In this document: positions 36,704 through 45,329 of the stretch, piece after piece | How the letters are laid out: each line of letters starts with the position of its first letter | How positions within the stretch are numbered: position 1 is the first letter of the stretch | Assembly: GCF_014154935.1 (NCBI RefSeq) | Contig: NZ_JACEHH010000021.1 | Span: 99,994 to 163,993, forward strand | Length of the DNA: 64,000 nucleotides | Direction: 5' to 3' | From: Stieleria mannarensis | GTDB lineage: Bacteria > Planctomycetota > Planctomycetia > Pirellulales > Pirellulaceae | Notes under the pieces: generated by a model | The model's input: only the letters and a program-made list of their open reading frames with translations | The model's database searches: none | Told to the model about the DNA's origin: nothing | Position numbers and translations under genes: made by a program

Positions 36704-38236
36704 ATGCTTCAATTCCTTGCCTCGACGCAGGACGGTTGCCGCGAGTCAATCCCGCGCCCTTTGCGACACCGAATCGCTACACTCGCGTTTGCATCAGTGG
36801 TCGGCCTTTTGACGCTGACGCCGTTTTTTCCTGTCGCAAAAGCGGAATCGGCCAATCCCCCCAACATCGTCATCATGTTGGCCGACGACATGGGGTTCGG
36901 CGAGTTGCAGTGTTTGAATCCCCGCCGCGGCAAAATCCCGACGCCGCAGCTTGATGCGATCGCAGCGAGCGGCATGGTGTTCACCGACGCGCACAGCGGA
37001 TCGTCGGTGTGCACGCCGACGCGTTACGGATTGTTGACCGGACGTTACGCTTGGCGGACCCGATTGCAAAGCGGCGTGCTGACCGGCGGTCCGTCGTTGA
37101 TCGCACCCGATCGGTTGACGCTGGCGAAACTACTCTCGGCCCAGGGGTATCACACCGCGGTCATCGGCAAGTGGCACTTGGGGATGTTGTTCGATGGAAA
37201 ACATCTGCCCAAAAAGGTCCCGGTCGGCGCCAAGGTCACCCACGGACCGATCGACCGCGGTGGCTTTGACGAGTTCCATGGGTTTCATCACGCACGGCAA
37301 ATTGAAACCTGGATCGACAACGATGTTGTGACCGAAACGATCGAGCCGATCGAGATGCTGCCGCGTCTGACGAAGTCCGCCGTCGACTACATCGCATCTC
37401 GCAAAGACAAATCCGAGCCGTTTTTCTTGTACGTCCCCTGGAGTTCACCGCACAGTCCCGTTGTTCCGTCAAAAGAATGGCAAGGCAAAAGCGGGCTGAA
37501 CGCCCACGCGGACTTCGTCATGCAAACCGACGACAGCTTTGGCCAAGTCGTGCAAGCGCTACGTGAGGCCGGATTTTTGAAGAACACCTTGATCCTGTGC
37601 AGCAGCGACAACGGCACCTCGGGGCCGACGTCAAAGATCGGCCAGTTGCAAGAGATGGGGCACTATCCCAGTGGCGACTTGCGTGGTTCCAAGGCAGACA
37701 TCTGGGACGGTGGTCACCGCGTCCCGTTCCTGGTGTCCTGGCCCGGTGTGGTGCGTCCTGGTTCGCAATCCAGCGGTCTGGTTTGTCTGTCCGATGTCGT
37801 CCGCACCATCGCCGACATCTTGGATGTGGACCTGAGCGACAACGCCGCCGAGGACAGCATCAGTTTTCTGCCGCTGTTGAAAGGTGAAGTCGAGCACGAG
37901 CGAGAAAGCGTGGTCCATCACAGCGTCAGCGGGTACTTCGCGATCCGGCAAGGCAAATGGAAACTTTCGTTGTGTCCGGGTTCTGGCGGCTGGACCGGAG
38001 CCCGACCGTCCAAAAAGTCCTGGGCACGCTACGAAAAAGAAGGCCTGCCGATGGTGCAATTGATCGATATGGACGGGGACTTGGGCGAGCAACACAATTT
38101 GGCGCGCGACTATCCGGGCAAGGTCGACGAGCTGCGTGAGTTGTTGGAAGAGCAAGTCAATCGTGGCCGCAGCACGCCGGGATTGCCGCAAACCAACGAC
38201 GCCGAAATCGTGATCAACAAGCGACCGGGGAAGTAG
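36704..38236 (+). CDS. Secreted sulfatase (arylsulfatase A type)
   Basis: 510 residues from the ATG at 36704, chosen because a signal peptide follows (RIATLAFASVVGLLTLTPFF, cut near AKA). NIVIMLADDMGFGEL holds the metal-binding DD. The active-site signature SVCTPTRYGLLTGR has Cys103 as formylglycine precursor, with Thr in place of the usual Ser at the fourth position. IGKWHLG, WSSPHSPV and SSDNGT are the other conserved blocks. It fits the arylsulfatase A/GALNS-like group and probably acts on sulfated polysaccharide outside the cytoplasm; the exact linkage is unknown. It needs a formylglycine-generating enzyme, not present in the window. Confidence 0.93.
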   Translation: MLQFLASTQDGCRESIPRPLRHRIATLAFASVVGLLTLTPFFPVAKAESANPPNIVIMLADDMGFGELQCLNPRRGKIPTPQLDAIAASGMVFTDAHSGSSVCTPTRYGLLTGRYAWRTRLQSGVLTGGPSLIAPDRLTLAKLLSAQGYHTAVIGKWHLGMLFDGKHLPKKVPVGAKVTHGPIDRGGFDEFHGFHHARQIETWIDNDVVTETIEPIEMLPRLTKSAVDYIASRKDKSEPFFLYVPWSSPHSPVVPSKEWQGKSGLNAHADFVMQTDDSFGQVVQALREAGFLKNTLILCSSDNGTSGPTSKIGQLQEMGHYPSGDLRGSKADIWDGGHRVPFLVSWPGVVRPGSQSSGLVCLSDVVRTIADILDVDLSDNAAEDSISFLPLLKGEVEHERESVVHHSVSGYFAIRQGKWKLSLCPGSGGWTGARPSKKSWARYEKEGLPMVQLIDMDGDLGEQHNLARDYPGKVDELRELLEEQVNRGRSTPGLPQTNDAEIVINKRPGK

Positions 38237-38292
38237 GGATCCTGGCTATGGATGTACATCCCCGTTGGGCAACTCAACCGAACGGATCCGCA

Positions 38293-40080
38293 TCAGAAAA
38301 TGCCTCCGCCCCCGAATGGATCGCCTCCTCCGCCCGATTCGCCTTCACCGAAGGGATCGTCGCTGGCGCTGCCACGACCACCACCGAATGGATCATTTAT
38401 CGCGCCTGATCCGCCGAAGGGATCGCCGCCTCCGCCTGCACCTCCACCACCGAACGGATCGTTCATCTCATCGGGGCCGCCGAAAGGATCGGCCAGGGGA
38501 TCGGCCGGCGACTGTTTTTGTTGGAGCTTGGCTTCGAGTTCCAACAACCGTTTGCGGTGCTGCACCAACCGCGTCACCGTCGCTTCGATCTCGCGTCGCA
38601 TCGCTTGGATCAACTTCAACTTCTCGTCGTCAGACCGTTGGGGGCTTGCTGCTTGGCCGGCGGCGACTGGTGACGATCCGTTGGAGCGGAACGTCGCCAC
38701 GCCCTGATCGGAGACCGACAATTCAAACACCCCTTCAACACCTTTGATTTTTTCGTCTGCCAACACGGCGTTGGTGACACCGTCGCCATGTTCCCAGTTG
38801 GTGATCGAAACCCCACGAACCTCCATGCCATGTTCGATCGGCTTGATGACGACGTACCAGCCGGGATGAAGCAGATCAAATCGCAGGTTCCTGCCATCGG
38901 TCGAAGATGGCAATCGCACGCGTTGATAAGCTGCCCGCTCGTCACGACGTTCGTTCAAGAATTTGGCCATGGAGGACCGTGAGGCCACGGCCGACGCGGG
39001 GAGCGTCCTCAGCGTTGGCGAGTCTCCGTACGACTCGCGACGAAACTCGCGATGAAACGGTTCCAGGTGGTAGCGAGGCGGCGGTTGGTCGCCCCATTCG
39101 GGCAGCGCCTCATCGCCTTTTTCCGGCGCACGCAGGACCAACGATCGAAGCGGCGGGAAGTCGACGGTGACCGGCTGGGGCGTCTTTCCGGAAACCAAAA
39201 CGATTGTGCTGGGACCGCCGGTCGTCAGAAGCTCGAAAATCTGCGCCGCACTGAGATCCGAGTATTCGGATGCGTCGTGTGGTTTGGGCACGATCGTCAC
39301 GCGAACCTCACCCGGCGGGACTGCGATCACTTCGCCCAAGTCCGCCGTCTGGTACCAGCGAAACCGCGGGCTGAATCGCCAGTCATCAGCATCAAGCTGC
39401 TTGCCGAGTTTCTGTGATGATCCGAGTTGCTGTTTGTATTCCTGTAGGCTGGGATAGGCGAACCCGTTTTGCCAGCACGTCAGGACGTGATACCGGGAGC
39501 TGTCGATGCCCGACGGCGGGGTGACGACGATCTTGCCGCCGCTGCGCAACTTGACCGTTGGTGACAGCGTCGTGCCGGCCGGGATGAAGCTGAAACCTGA
39601 TTCATGGACGGCAAAGGCAGACACCGCATGCACGTTGACGCCCCGCCGCCGCCGCGTGCCCTCGTTCAGCTTGATCGTTCCGTCATCTCCGGCGGTCCAC
39701 CTCTCACCCCGCGGCGGCGCGATCGGATGCAGTGGTTCGGCGTTGAGGAATGCCAGGTGAGGGTCGGATGAAGGGCGTTCCCCTCCCATCTCTACATATC
39801 CATCTTCCATGCCGGCTCCCATGCCCATGCCCATCCCCATGTCCATGCCCATCCCCATCTGATCGCCCATCCCCATCTCATCGCCCATCTCCATGTCCAT
39901 CTCCATTTCATACCCTCCCATTCCATAGAGCGACTCGACATCTGGATCTTGAAACGTCCGGTAGAACTTGGTGCCGCCGGCCGGTTTTCCGTCGGGGGTC
40001 AAGAACGTGATGTTCTCCGCGGTGGCGGTAGCGGCCACCATCAGGCAACCGAAGAGTACGAGGAGGGTCGTGCGATTCAT
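38293..40080 (-). CDS. Exported Met/Gly-rich protein of unknown function with C-terminal DPFGG repeats
   Basis: 595 residues from the ATG at 40080, which starts a signal peptide (MNRTTLLVLFGCLMVAATAT); an ATG at 40122 gives 14 more residues. Residues about 54-91 are a run of Met, Gly, Glu and Asp (EMEMDMEMGDEMGMGDQMGM and on) with about 15 Met. The middle (100-430) looks like beta-rich domains I cannot assign. About 465-520 is a coiled coil (RREIEATVTRLVQHRKRLLE). The tail has repeated DPFGG units separated by Gly. Met-rich runs can bind Cu(I), but no other copper gene is near. Three genes of like strand follow upstream (kinase, sigma), separated by a 350-nt repeat region. Confidence 0.7.
   Translation of the reverse strand: MNRTTLLVLFGCLMVAATATAENITFLTPDGKPAGGTKFYRTFQDPDVESLYGMGGYEMEMDMEMGDEMGMGDQMGMGMDMGMGMGMGAGMEDGYVEMGGERPSSDPHLAFLNAEPLHPIAPPRGERWTAGDDGTIKLNEGTRRRRGVNVHAVSAFAVHESGFSFIPAGTTLSPTVKLRSGGKIVVTPPSGIDSSRYHVLTCWQNGFAYPSLQEYKQQLGSSQKLGKQLDADDWRFSPRFRWYQTADLGEVIAVPPGEVRVTIVPKPHDASEYSDLSAAQIFELLTTGGPSTIVLVSGKTPQPVTVDFPPLRSLVLRAPEKGDEALPEWGDQPPPRYHLEPFHREFRRESYGDSPTLRTLPASAVASRSSMAKFLNERRDERAAYQRVRLPSSTDGRNLRFDLLHPGWYVVIKPIEHGMEVRGVSITNWEHGDGVTNAVLADEKIKGVEGVFELSVSDQGVATFRSNGSSPVAAGQAASPQRSDDEKLKLIQAMRREIEATVTRLVQHRKRLLELEAKLQQKQSPADPLADPFGGPDEMNDPFGGGGAGGGGDPFGGSGAINDPFGGGRGSASDDPFGEGESGGGGDPFGGGGIF
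39808..39921 (-). repeat. Met-Gly low-complexity coding repeat
   Basis: A hexanucleotide-like run of ATGGGC/ATGGAC units encodes the Met/Gly/Asp stretch of the exported protein at 38293. On the plus strand it appears as repeated catgcccat/ccccat. Confidence 0.9.
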
Positions 40081-40435
40081 GGCAAGCACCGTTGGTACGC
40101 GTGTTGATTCGGGATGTTTCATACGGGGAATACTGACGGGGTCGGTTTCTCGGGGATTCGTGAGATTCGCCAGCCGGCGCCCAACGCCACCTACTTTCGA
40201 TCACAAACTGAGCCGTAGGCGCTAGCCTCGGGCCTTACAAGTCTCGGCGGGCCATCCAAGGCCCGAGGCTAGCGCCGTCGGCTCATCAAGTAGGTGCCAT
40301 TGGGCCGGCGCCAGCCGACACGCCCCCCATCATTCTGCCCCGAATCATTCTGCCATCTCTCCCCATTTTTCCGCCGTCCCGGTTGGTCCCATTGGTTTGG
40401 GCAGAGAGGTAGGAAGATTTTTGGGATAAGAAAAT
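40081..40435. other. Intergenic region rich in inverted repeats
   Basis: About 350 nt between the Met-rich protein gene and the kinase gene. It holds the 27-nt-arm palindrome at 40210-40284, outer inverted segments (CACCTACTT near 40189 against AAGTAGGTG near 40288), and an ATTCTGCC/GGCAGAGAGGTAGGAAG block (40332-40417) like dispersed repeats. No gene. Confidence 0.5.
40210..40284. repeat. 75-nt palindromic repeat with 27-nt arms
   Basis: Arms at 40210-40236 and 40258-40284 are inverted copies with two mismatches, containing GGCGCTAGCCTCGGGCCTT. The spacer is 21 nt. It is a single copy in this window. Confidence 0.9.
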
Positions 40436-42004
40436 TTACGGCGGATCAGCGAGCAACGATTCCATTTCGGATTCCAATTGCGGTAGCGTGGTTTGGTTCA
40501 ATTGATCAAGTTCCGCTTGGAGTTGATCGAGATAGATGTCGGTTTCGTCGGCAACCAAATTCGATTGCGTCGGCGTGACCGATTCGGTGGGCGTTGTCGG
40601 TCCAGAGGGCTGCGGCTGAGCGGGCTGCGGTTGAGACGCGTCCGTTTCAACCGGAGTGGCATCAAGCGGCTCGGCTGGACTTGGAGCTTCCGCTTGCGGC
40701 GTCTTGCGGGACACACCACCAGACGCATCAAACATCGTCCAGCCCGCTGCGGCGATCAGGATCGTCGCCAGGCAAACGGCCGAGATCGCGACCGTGCGTT
40801 TCGGTTCGGGATCGTTCACGGACAACTCCTCGGGAATCGGGGCGGATCCGCCTTCGGCAAGATGTCGCTGGCAGGCTTCGATCCACTCGGTCAGCTCTTG
40901 GGCCGATGGCCGGTCGGCAGGGATGGTCGCGTGCAGTTTCTCGATCAAGCGATTCACCCAGTCGGGAAGGTCACGGCAATGGTCCGACAGGACGGGAAGC
41001 TGAGCATCAGCGATCTTGCGTACGATCGCGTGCGTGTGCATGCCGGACATCGGCGGTTGGCCGACCAACATGGTCCACAGTACGGTGCCCAACGAATAGA
41101 GATCCCCGGCCGGGCCGGCGCCGCAACCGGAGGCTTGTTCGGGTGACAAGTAGATCGGTGTCCCGGCGAAGGTTCCCGTCGCGGTGCACGTCGCATCGGA
41201 TTGCACTTTGGCCAATCCGAAATCGGACAACACCGCGCGTTCGGTTCCCGCGCCGAGCAGGATGTTGGCGGGTTTGACGTCGCGATGGACCACACCACAG
41301 GCGTGTGCCGCGGCCAGCGCCGAAGCGACTTGGCGGGCGATCCGCAAGGCCTGGTCGATCGGCAGGGGGCCTTGATCACGGATCCGCTGTTCCAACGATC
41401 GGCCGGCCACGTAGGGCATCACCAGGTAGGGCACGTCGCGATAGCGATCGACATGGTAGATCGAGATCACGTTGGGATGGACGACCGCGGCGGCCGAGCG
41501 GGCTTCGCGTTCGAGCGTCAGCAACGTCTCGGGCGACTGCCAGTACTGTGGCTGTGGGATCTTGATCGCGACGACGCGGTCCATGTCGATGCTGCGTGCC
41601 TTGAGCACGATGCCCATGCCGCCGCTGCCGACGATGCCCAGGACTTCGAAGCGGCCCAAGCGGCCGAGCGAGCGATCGTCGTCGGTGGGACCGAGTAATG
41701 TTTTCACCAGTGACACGATCGCCCGGTTGGATGTCTGACCGGATTGCTGTTCCGGGCCTTCCAAGGTCGTCGTCGTGCCACCGTCTTGCCAGTCATAACT
41801 GCTCAGCCCCGTCGAACGCAGGGCATCACGCGACTGGCAGTAAAACGGGTCGTCCGCGGAGATCCGGGCGACGACGCTTTGGCACGCCATGCAATCATCC
41901 AAATGATCCAGCAGCGATTGCTGGTCGACGGCGACATCGCCACCATCGAGCAGCCAATGGTGCCACGTTACTTCGTCAGGGCATTTCGATCGCGTTTCCA
42001 TCAT
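40436..42004 (-). CDS. Membrane Ser/Thr protein kinase with zinc-finger-like N-terminus
   Basis: 522 residues. N-terminal residues 8-50 have a CPDEVTWHHWLL...HLDDCMACQ pattern whose H-x3-C-x2-C resembles zf-HC2/anti-sigma zinc fingers. The Hanks-type kinase domain (about 115-385) has GSGGMGIVLKA, catalytic Lys in VVAIKIP, HRDVKPANILL and DFGLAKV. One membrane segment follows (ISAVCLATILIAAAGWTMF, about 410-430), then a Pro/Gln/Thr-rich extracytoplasmic stretch ending in a coiled coil (LDQLQAELDQLNQ). Its ATG overlaps the stop of the ECF sigma gene by 4 nt (ATGA), so the kinase probably controls that sigma factor, as in planctomycete ECF-kinase pairs. Confidence 0.93.
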   Translation of the reverse strand: MMETRSKCPDEVTWHHWLLDGGDVAVDQQSLLDHLDDCMACQSVVARISADDPFYCQSRDALRSTGLSSYDWQDGGTTTTLEGPEQQSGQTSNRAIVSLVKTLLGPTDDDRSLGRLGRFEVLGIVGSGGMGIVLKARSIDMDRVVAIKIPQPQYWQSPETLLTLEREARSAAAVVHPNVISIYHVDRYRDVPYLVMPYVAGRSLEQRIRDQGPLPIDQALRIARQVASALAAAHACGVVHRDVKPANILLGAGTERAVLSDFGLAKVQSDATCTATGTFAGTPIYLSPEQASGCGAGPAGDLYSLGTVLWTMLVGQPPMSGMHTHAIVRKIADAQLPVLSDHCRDLPDWVNRLIEKLHATIPADRPSAQELTEWIEACQRHLAEGGSAPIPEELSVNDPEPKRTVAISAVCLATILIAAAGWTMFDASGGVSRKTPQAEAPSPAEPLDATPVETDASQPQPAQPQPSGPTTPTESVTPTQSNLVADETDIYLDQLQAELDQLNQTTLPQLESEMESLLADPP

Positions 42005-42723
42005 TCGACCTCCGCGGGATCAGTGCCCTCGCGGTTGCCGTCCTCCAGTCGTTCGATCCGCGTGACGGTGTCGCGAAGTCGGCGGACGATGCGGCTGCGG
42101 ATGGCATACACCGATCCGATCGAACGCCCCGATTGACGCGCCGCCTGTTCGATCGCAAGCCCATCGACGTGCGTTTGCCAAAACAGCTTCCAGTGTTCGG
42201 CGTCGACTTGTGATTGAACCTGTCCGGCGGCGGTGACAAACAGGTGCTGTTGGTGTTGACGCTGCCATTGGCGGCGTGACGCATCGTCGGCGATCGCACG
42301 TTGTGACAGATTGATCTGGGCGCTCGTGCCACCGGTGCCGCGTTTGGACAGCTGGCGTGTGACCAGATTCAGCAAGACATTTTCCGCGATCCGCCGCAGC
42401 CAGGCGCGAAATCGTAGCGGACGTGATTCCGGGGTGTTGCATTCCTGGTCGCTGTCGGGATCGCCCGACCAGCGTCTGGCGGCGCGAAACACACGCGACA
42501 TCACTTCGGCGACCAACGCTTCGGCATCGCTGTGCTGCAATCCACGGCCTCGGGCGTAGCGATAGATGACGGGGCGGTAGAGTGCATCAAAACGGTTCCA
42601 GGCGGCGTCGTCGCGGGGGTCGGCCAAACGCTGGACGAGTTTCGATTCGGTGTCGGGCCAGGGGGGCATACCAATCGGGTCTTGCGACGAGGGAGGACAA
42701 GATGCTCGGGGGACACACTCCAT
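42001..42723 (-). CDS. ECF-type RNA polymerase sigma factor
   Basis: 240 residues from the ATG at 42723, which has GGTGGGG about 5 nt upstream; a TTG at 42750 is a weaker start. Region 2 is visible at about 25-90 (AWNRFDALYRPVIYRYARGR; DAEALVAEVMSRVFRAARRW) and region 4 at about 175-230 (VDGLAIEQAARQSGRSIGSV, then RSRIVRRLRD). Between them is an acid/Gln-rich linker. It is a sigma-70-family ECF factor and directs polymerase to its own promoters; the regulon is unknown. It overlaps the Ser/Thr kinase gene by 4 nt, so kinase-linked control is likely. It is divergent from dnaK. Confidence 0.9.
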   Translation of the reverse strand: MECVPRASCPPSSQDPIGMPPWPDTESKLVQRLADPRDDAAWNRFDALYRPVIYRYARGRGLQHSDAEALVAEVMSRVFRAARRWSGDPDSDQECNTPESRPLRFRAWLRRIAENVLLNLVTRQLSKRGTGGTSAQINLSQRAIADDASRRQWQRQHQQHLFVTAAGQVQSQVDAEHWKLFWQTHVDGLAIEQAARQSGRSIGSVYAIRSRIVRRLRDTVTRIERLEDGNREGTDPAEVE

Positions 42724-43158
42724 GACCCCACCTGAGGTCAATTCTGACAAGAAAAATCGTGCGATGTCGAGAAAGCGGCGAAGCTGTCAATCTGGCAATC
42801 CCTGTCAGCACGCCAATTCTCGTGTTTTGGGGATGCTGCCAAAAAAGGTTTTCCGCCGGCTTGGCTCGCTGCAAAACATTGTTTTCGCTGGGGAATCGCG
42901 TCATTCGAACTGGCAGAGCGAGTTTTTCTCGCGGCGCACCGGTCGACTGGCACGGACTTTGCTTTTCCACCACTCCGACGCCTGGAAAGGCGAAATCGAC
43001 AGGCGGATCGGACCGCGATCGCCCGTCACGAATACCCTCAACTTTGACACGTTCAGCACAACCCACCCACGGCCCGACGAGCGGAAATCCCAACGCGGTA
43101 GATCGCCACGGCCGAAACCAAACTCGAACAATCCACTTTTTCACGGAGATGAAGCGTT
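42724..43158. other. Divergent intergenic region between ECF sigma and dnaK
   Basis: 435 nt without a credible gene. A sigma-54-type promoter at 42947-42963 points to dnaK with a leader of about 185 nt. No CIRCE element (TTAGCACTC-N9-GAGTGCTAA) and no clear sigma-32 promoter were found. Confidence 0.6.
42947..42963 (+). promoter_or_regulatory. Sigma-54 (RpoN) -24/-12 promoter ahead of dnaK
   Basis: CTGGCACGGACTTTGCT matches every fixed position of the consensus yTGGCACGrNNNTTGCW, with GG at 42949-42950 and GC at 42961-42962 exactly 12 nt apart. The predicted transcription start is near 42974, about 185 nt upstream of the dnaK ATG. An activator (bEBP) would be needed; none is in the window. 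Confidence 0.65.
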
Positions 43159-45096
43159 ATGGCTCAGGGCGAAAAAATCATCGGCATTGACCTCGGGACG
43201 ACCAACAGTGTGGTCGCCATCATGGAAGGCAGTGAGCCCAAGGTGATCCCGAACCCCGAAGGCAACCGGCTGACGCCCAGCGTGGTCGCATTCACCGACA
43301 AGAAGGAAACGATTGTCGGCGAACCCGCGCGACGCCAAGCCGTCACCAACCCCAAGCGAACCGTTTACTCGGCCAAACGCTTCATGGGCCGACGCCATCA
43401 CGAGGTCGAATCGGAAGAGAAGATGGTTCCCTACGGTGTCGTCGGGGAAGCCAATGAGTACGTCAAGATCGAAGTCGGCGATGAAACCTTCACGCCGCAA
43501 GAGATCTCGGCCAAGGTGCTTCGCAAGCTGAAGGAATCGGCCGAGTCGTACCTCGGTCACAAGGTCAACAAGGCCGTGATCACCGTCCCCGCGTACTTCA
43601 ACGACGCACAGCGTCAAGCGACCAAGGATGCCGGCCAGATCGCCGGGCTGGAAGTCGCACGGATCATCAACGAGCCGACCGCCGCCGCACTCGCCTACGG
43701 GCTGGACAAGGCCAAAGACGAAAAGATCATCGTCTTTGACCTCGGGGGCGGTACCTTCGACGTGTCCGTGTTGGAAGTCGCCGACAGTGGTGACGAGGAA
43801 AACGAAAGCCGCGTCTTCCAAGTGATCAGCACCTCCGGGAACACCCACTTGGGCGGTGACGACTTCGACGAAGCGTTGATCAACTACGTCGCCGGCGAAT
43901 TCAAAAAGGAAAACGCGATCGATCTGCGGAACGATCCGATGGCGCTGCAGCGTCTGCAAGAGGCCTGTGAAAAGGCCAAGAAAGAATTGTCGACGCTGCC
44001 CGAGACCGACATCAACCTGCCCTTCATCACGATGGACCAATCCGGTCCGAAACACCTGACGATGAAGGTCACCCGCAGCAAGTTCGAAGAGCTGATCGAC
44101 GACTTGGTTGAAAAGTGCAAGACGCCCGTCATGCAAGCACTCAAGGACGCCGGGTTCTCGCCCAGCGACATCGACGAAATCGTTTTGGTCGGTGGTAGCA
44201 CGCGGGTTCCCAAGGTCCGCCAAATCGTCAAAGAGATCTTCGGCAAAGAGCCTCACCAGGGCGTCAACCCGGACGAAGTCGTCGCCATCGGTGCCGCGAT
44301 CCAAGGCAGCGTTTTGGCCGGCGACCGAACCGACGTCTTGCTGCTGGACGTGACGCCGTTGACCCTGGGGATCGAAACCGAAGGTGGTGTGATGACCGCA
44401 CTGGTCGAACGCAACACCACCGTTCCGGTCGAAAAGAAGAACGTGTTCAGCACCGCGGCGGACAACCAAACCGCCGTGACCGTCCGCGTCTTCCAAGGGG
44501 AACGCAAGATGGCCGCCAATAACCGGCTACTCGGCGAGTTCAACCTCGAAGGCATCCCCGCCCAGCCGCGTGGCGTGCCGCAAATCGAAGTGAAGTTCGA
44601 CATCGACCAAAACGGCATCTTGAGCGTTTCGGCCAAGGAGCTGAAGACGGGCAAAGAAGCCAAGGTCGAAATCAAGGAAGCCGGCGCGCTCAACGACGAC
44701 GAGATCGAAAAGATGCGCCGCGACGCCGAGGCGAATGCCGAGGAGGACCGCAAACAGTTCGAATTGGCCGAAGCACGCAACAAGGCGAATCAGCAGGTTC
44801 ACCAGCTGGAAAAGGAGATGGCCGAGCATGCCGACAAGCTGTCCGACGACGACAAAGAACCGCTGAACAAGGCGATCGAAAAGGTCAAAACGGCGTCGGG
44901 CACCGACGACGTCGAAGCGATCAAGCAGGCGACCGAGGAATTGGATGCCGCCGCCAAAGCGTTCAGCAAGGTGTTGTACGAGAAGACGGCAGCAGCCGGA
45001 GGCGATGCGGACGCCGCGGCCTCCGGTGCCGCTTCGCCCGCGGGTGACTCCGATGACGACGACGCCATCGACGCCGATTTCGAAGTCAAAAGCTAA
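43159..45096 (+). CDS. dnaK: Chaperone DnaK (Hsp70)
   Basis: 645 residues. The ATPase domain starts with [17 protein letters not shown] and has the phosphate motifs [17 protein letters not shown] and [13 protein letters not shown]. The substrate-binding domain has [20 protein letters not shown] and the EEVD-less bacterial C-terminus rich in Ala and Asp. It is full length. DnaK folds and remodels proteins with DnaJ and GrpE, which are not in the window. The next gene in the same direction is clpB, its disaggregation partner, after a terminator. A sigma-54-type promoter is upstream instead of the usual heat-shock elements. Confidence 0.97.
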   Translation: MAQGEKIIGIDLGTTNSVVAIMEGSEPKVIPNPEGNRLTPSVVAFTDKKETIVGEPARRQAVTNPKRTVYSAKRFMGRRHHEVESEEKMVPYGVVGEANEYVKIEVGDETFTPQEISAKVLRKLKESAESYLGHKVNKAVITVPAYFNDAQRQATKDAGQIAGLEVARIINEPTAAALAYGLDKAKDEKIIVFDLGGGTFDVSVLEVADSGDEENESRVFQVISTSGNTHLGGDDFDEALINYVAGEFKKENAIDLRNDPMALQRLQEACEKAKKELSTLPETDINLPFITMDQSGPKHLTMKVTRSKFEELIDDLVEKCKTPVMQALKDAGFSPSDIDEIVLVGGSTRVPKVRQIVKEIFGKEPHQGVNPDEVVAIGAAIQGSVLAGDRTDVLLLDVTPLTLGIETEGGVMTALVERNTTVPVEKKNVFSTAADNQTAVTVRVFQGERKMAANNRLLGEFNLEGIPAQPRGVPQIEVKFDIDQNGILSVSAKELKTGKEAKVEIKEAGALNDDEIEKMRRDAEANAEEDRKQFELAEARNKANQQVHQLEKEMAEHADKLSDDDKEPLNKAIEKVKTASGTDDVEAIKQATEELDAAAKAFSKVLYEKTAAAGGDADAAASGAASPAGDSDDDDAIDADFEVKS

Positions 45097-45162
45097 ACGA
45101 CGACAATTTGTCGAAACGATCGAACGTCACCGCCGGCATCCCGCCGGCACCGTGACGACGAG

Positions 45163-45192
45163 AGACGGGTGTCACGTCGCCCGTCTTTTTTT
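45163..45192 (+). terminator. Rho-independent terminator after dnaK
   Basis: AGACGGG/CCCGTCT stem (7 bp, 10-nt loop) followed by seven T (45186-45192), 67 nt after the stop. A second GC-rich hairpin (CGTCAC...GTGACG) lies just before it at 45125-45158. Confidence 0.85.
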
Positions 45193-45219
45193 ACGCACCG
45201 ACGGAACTACCACAACTGC

Positions 45220-45290
45220 TGGTGTCTAGCCTTTAGGCGATTCCCCGTCGCTGCTTTGCAGCGAAGCGGGCCGCTGAAGCCTGCACACCA
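45220..45290. repeat. Dispersed repeat, copy 2 (imperfect palindrome)
   Basis: The first 29 nt are identical to 25966-25994. The 71-nt element closes with an inverted partner (CCGCTGAAGCCTGCACACCA), so the whole forms an imperfect hairpin. It lies between dnaK and clpB. Confidence 0.8.
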
Positions 45291-45329
45291 ACACGTGACC
45301 ATTCTTTTCTCTACGCAGGAGCAATCGAG

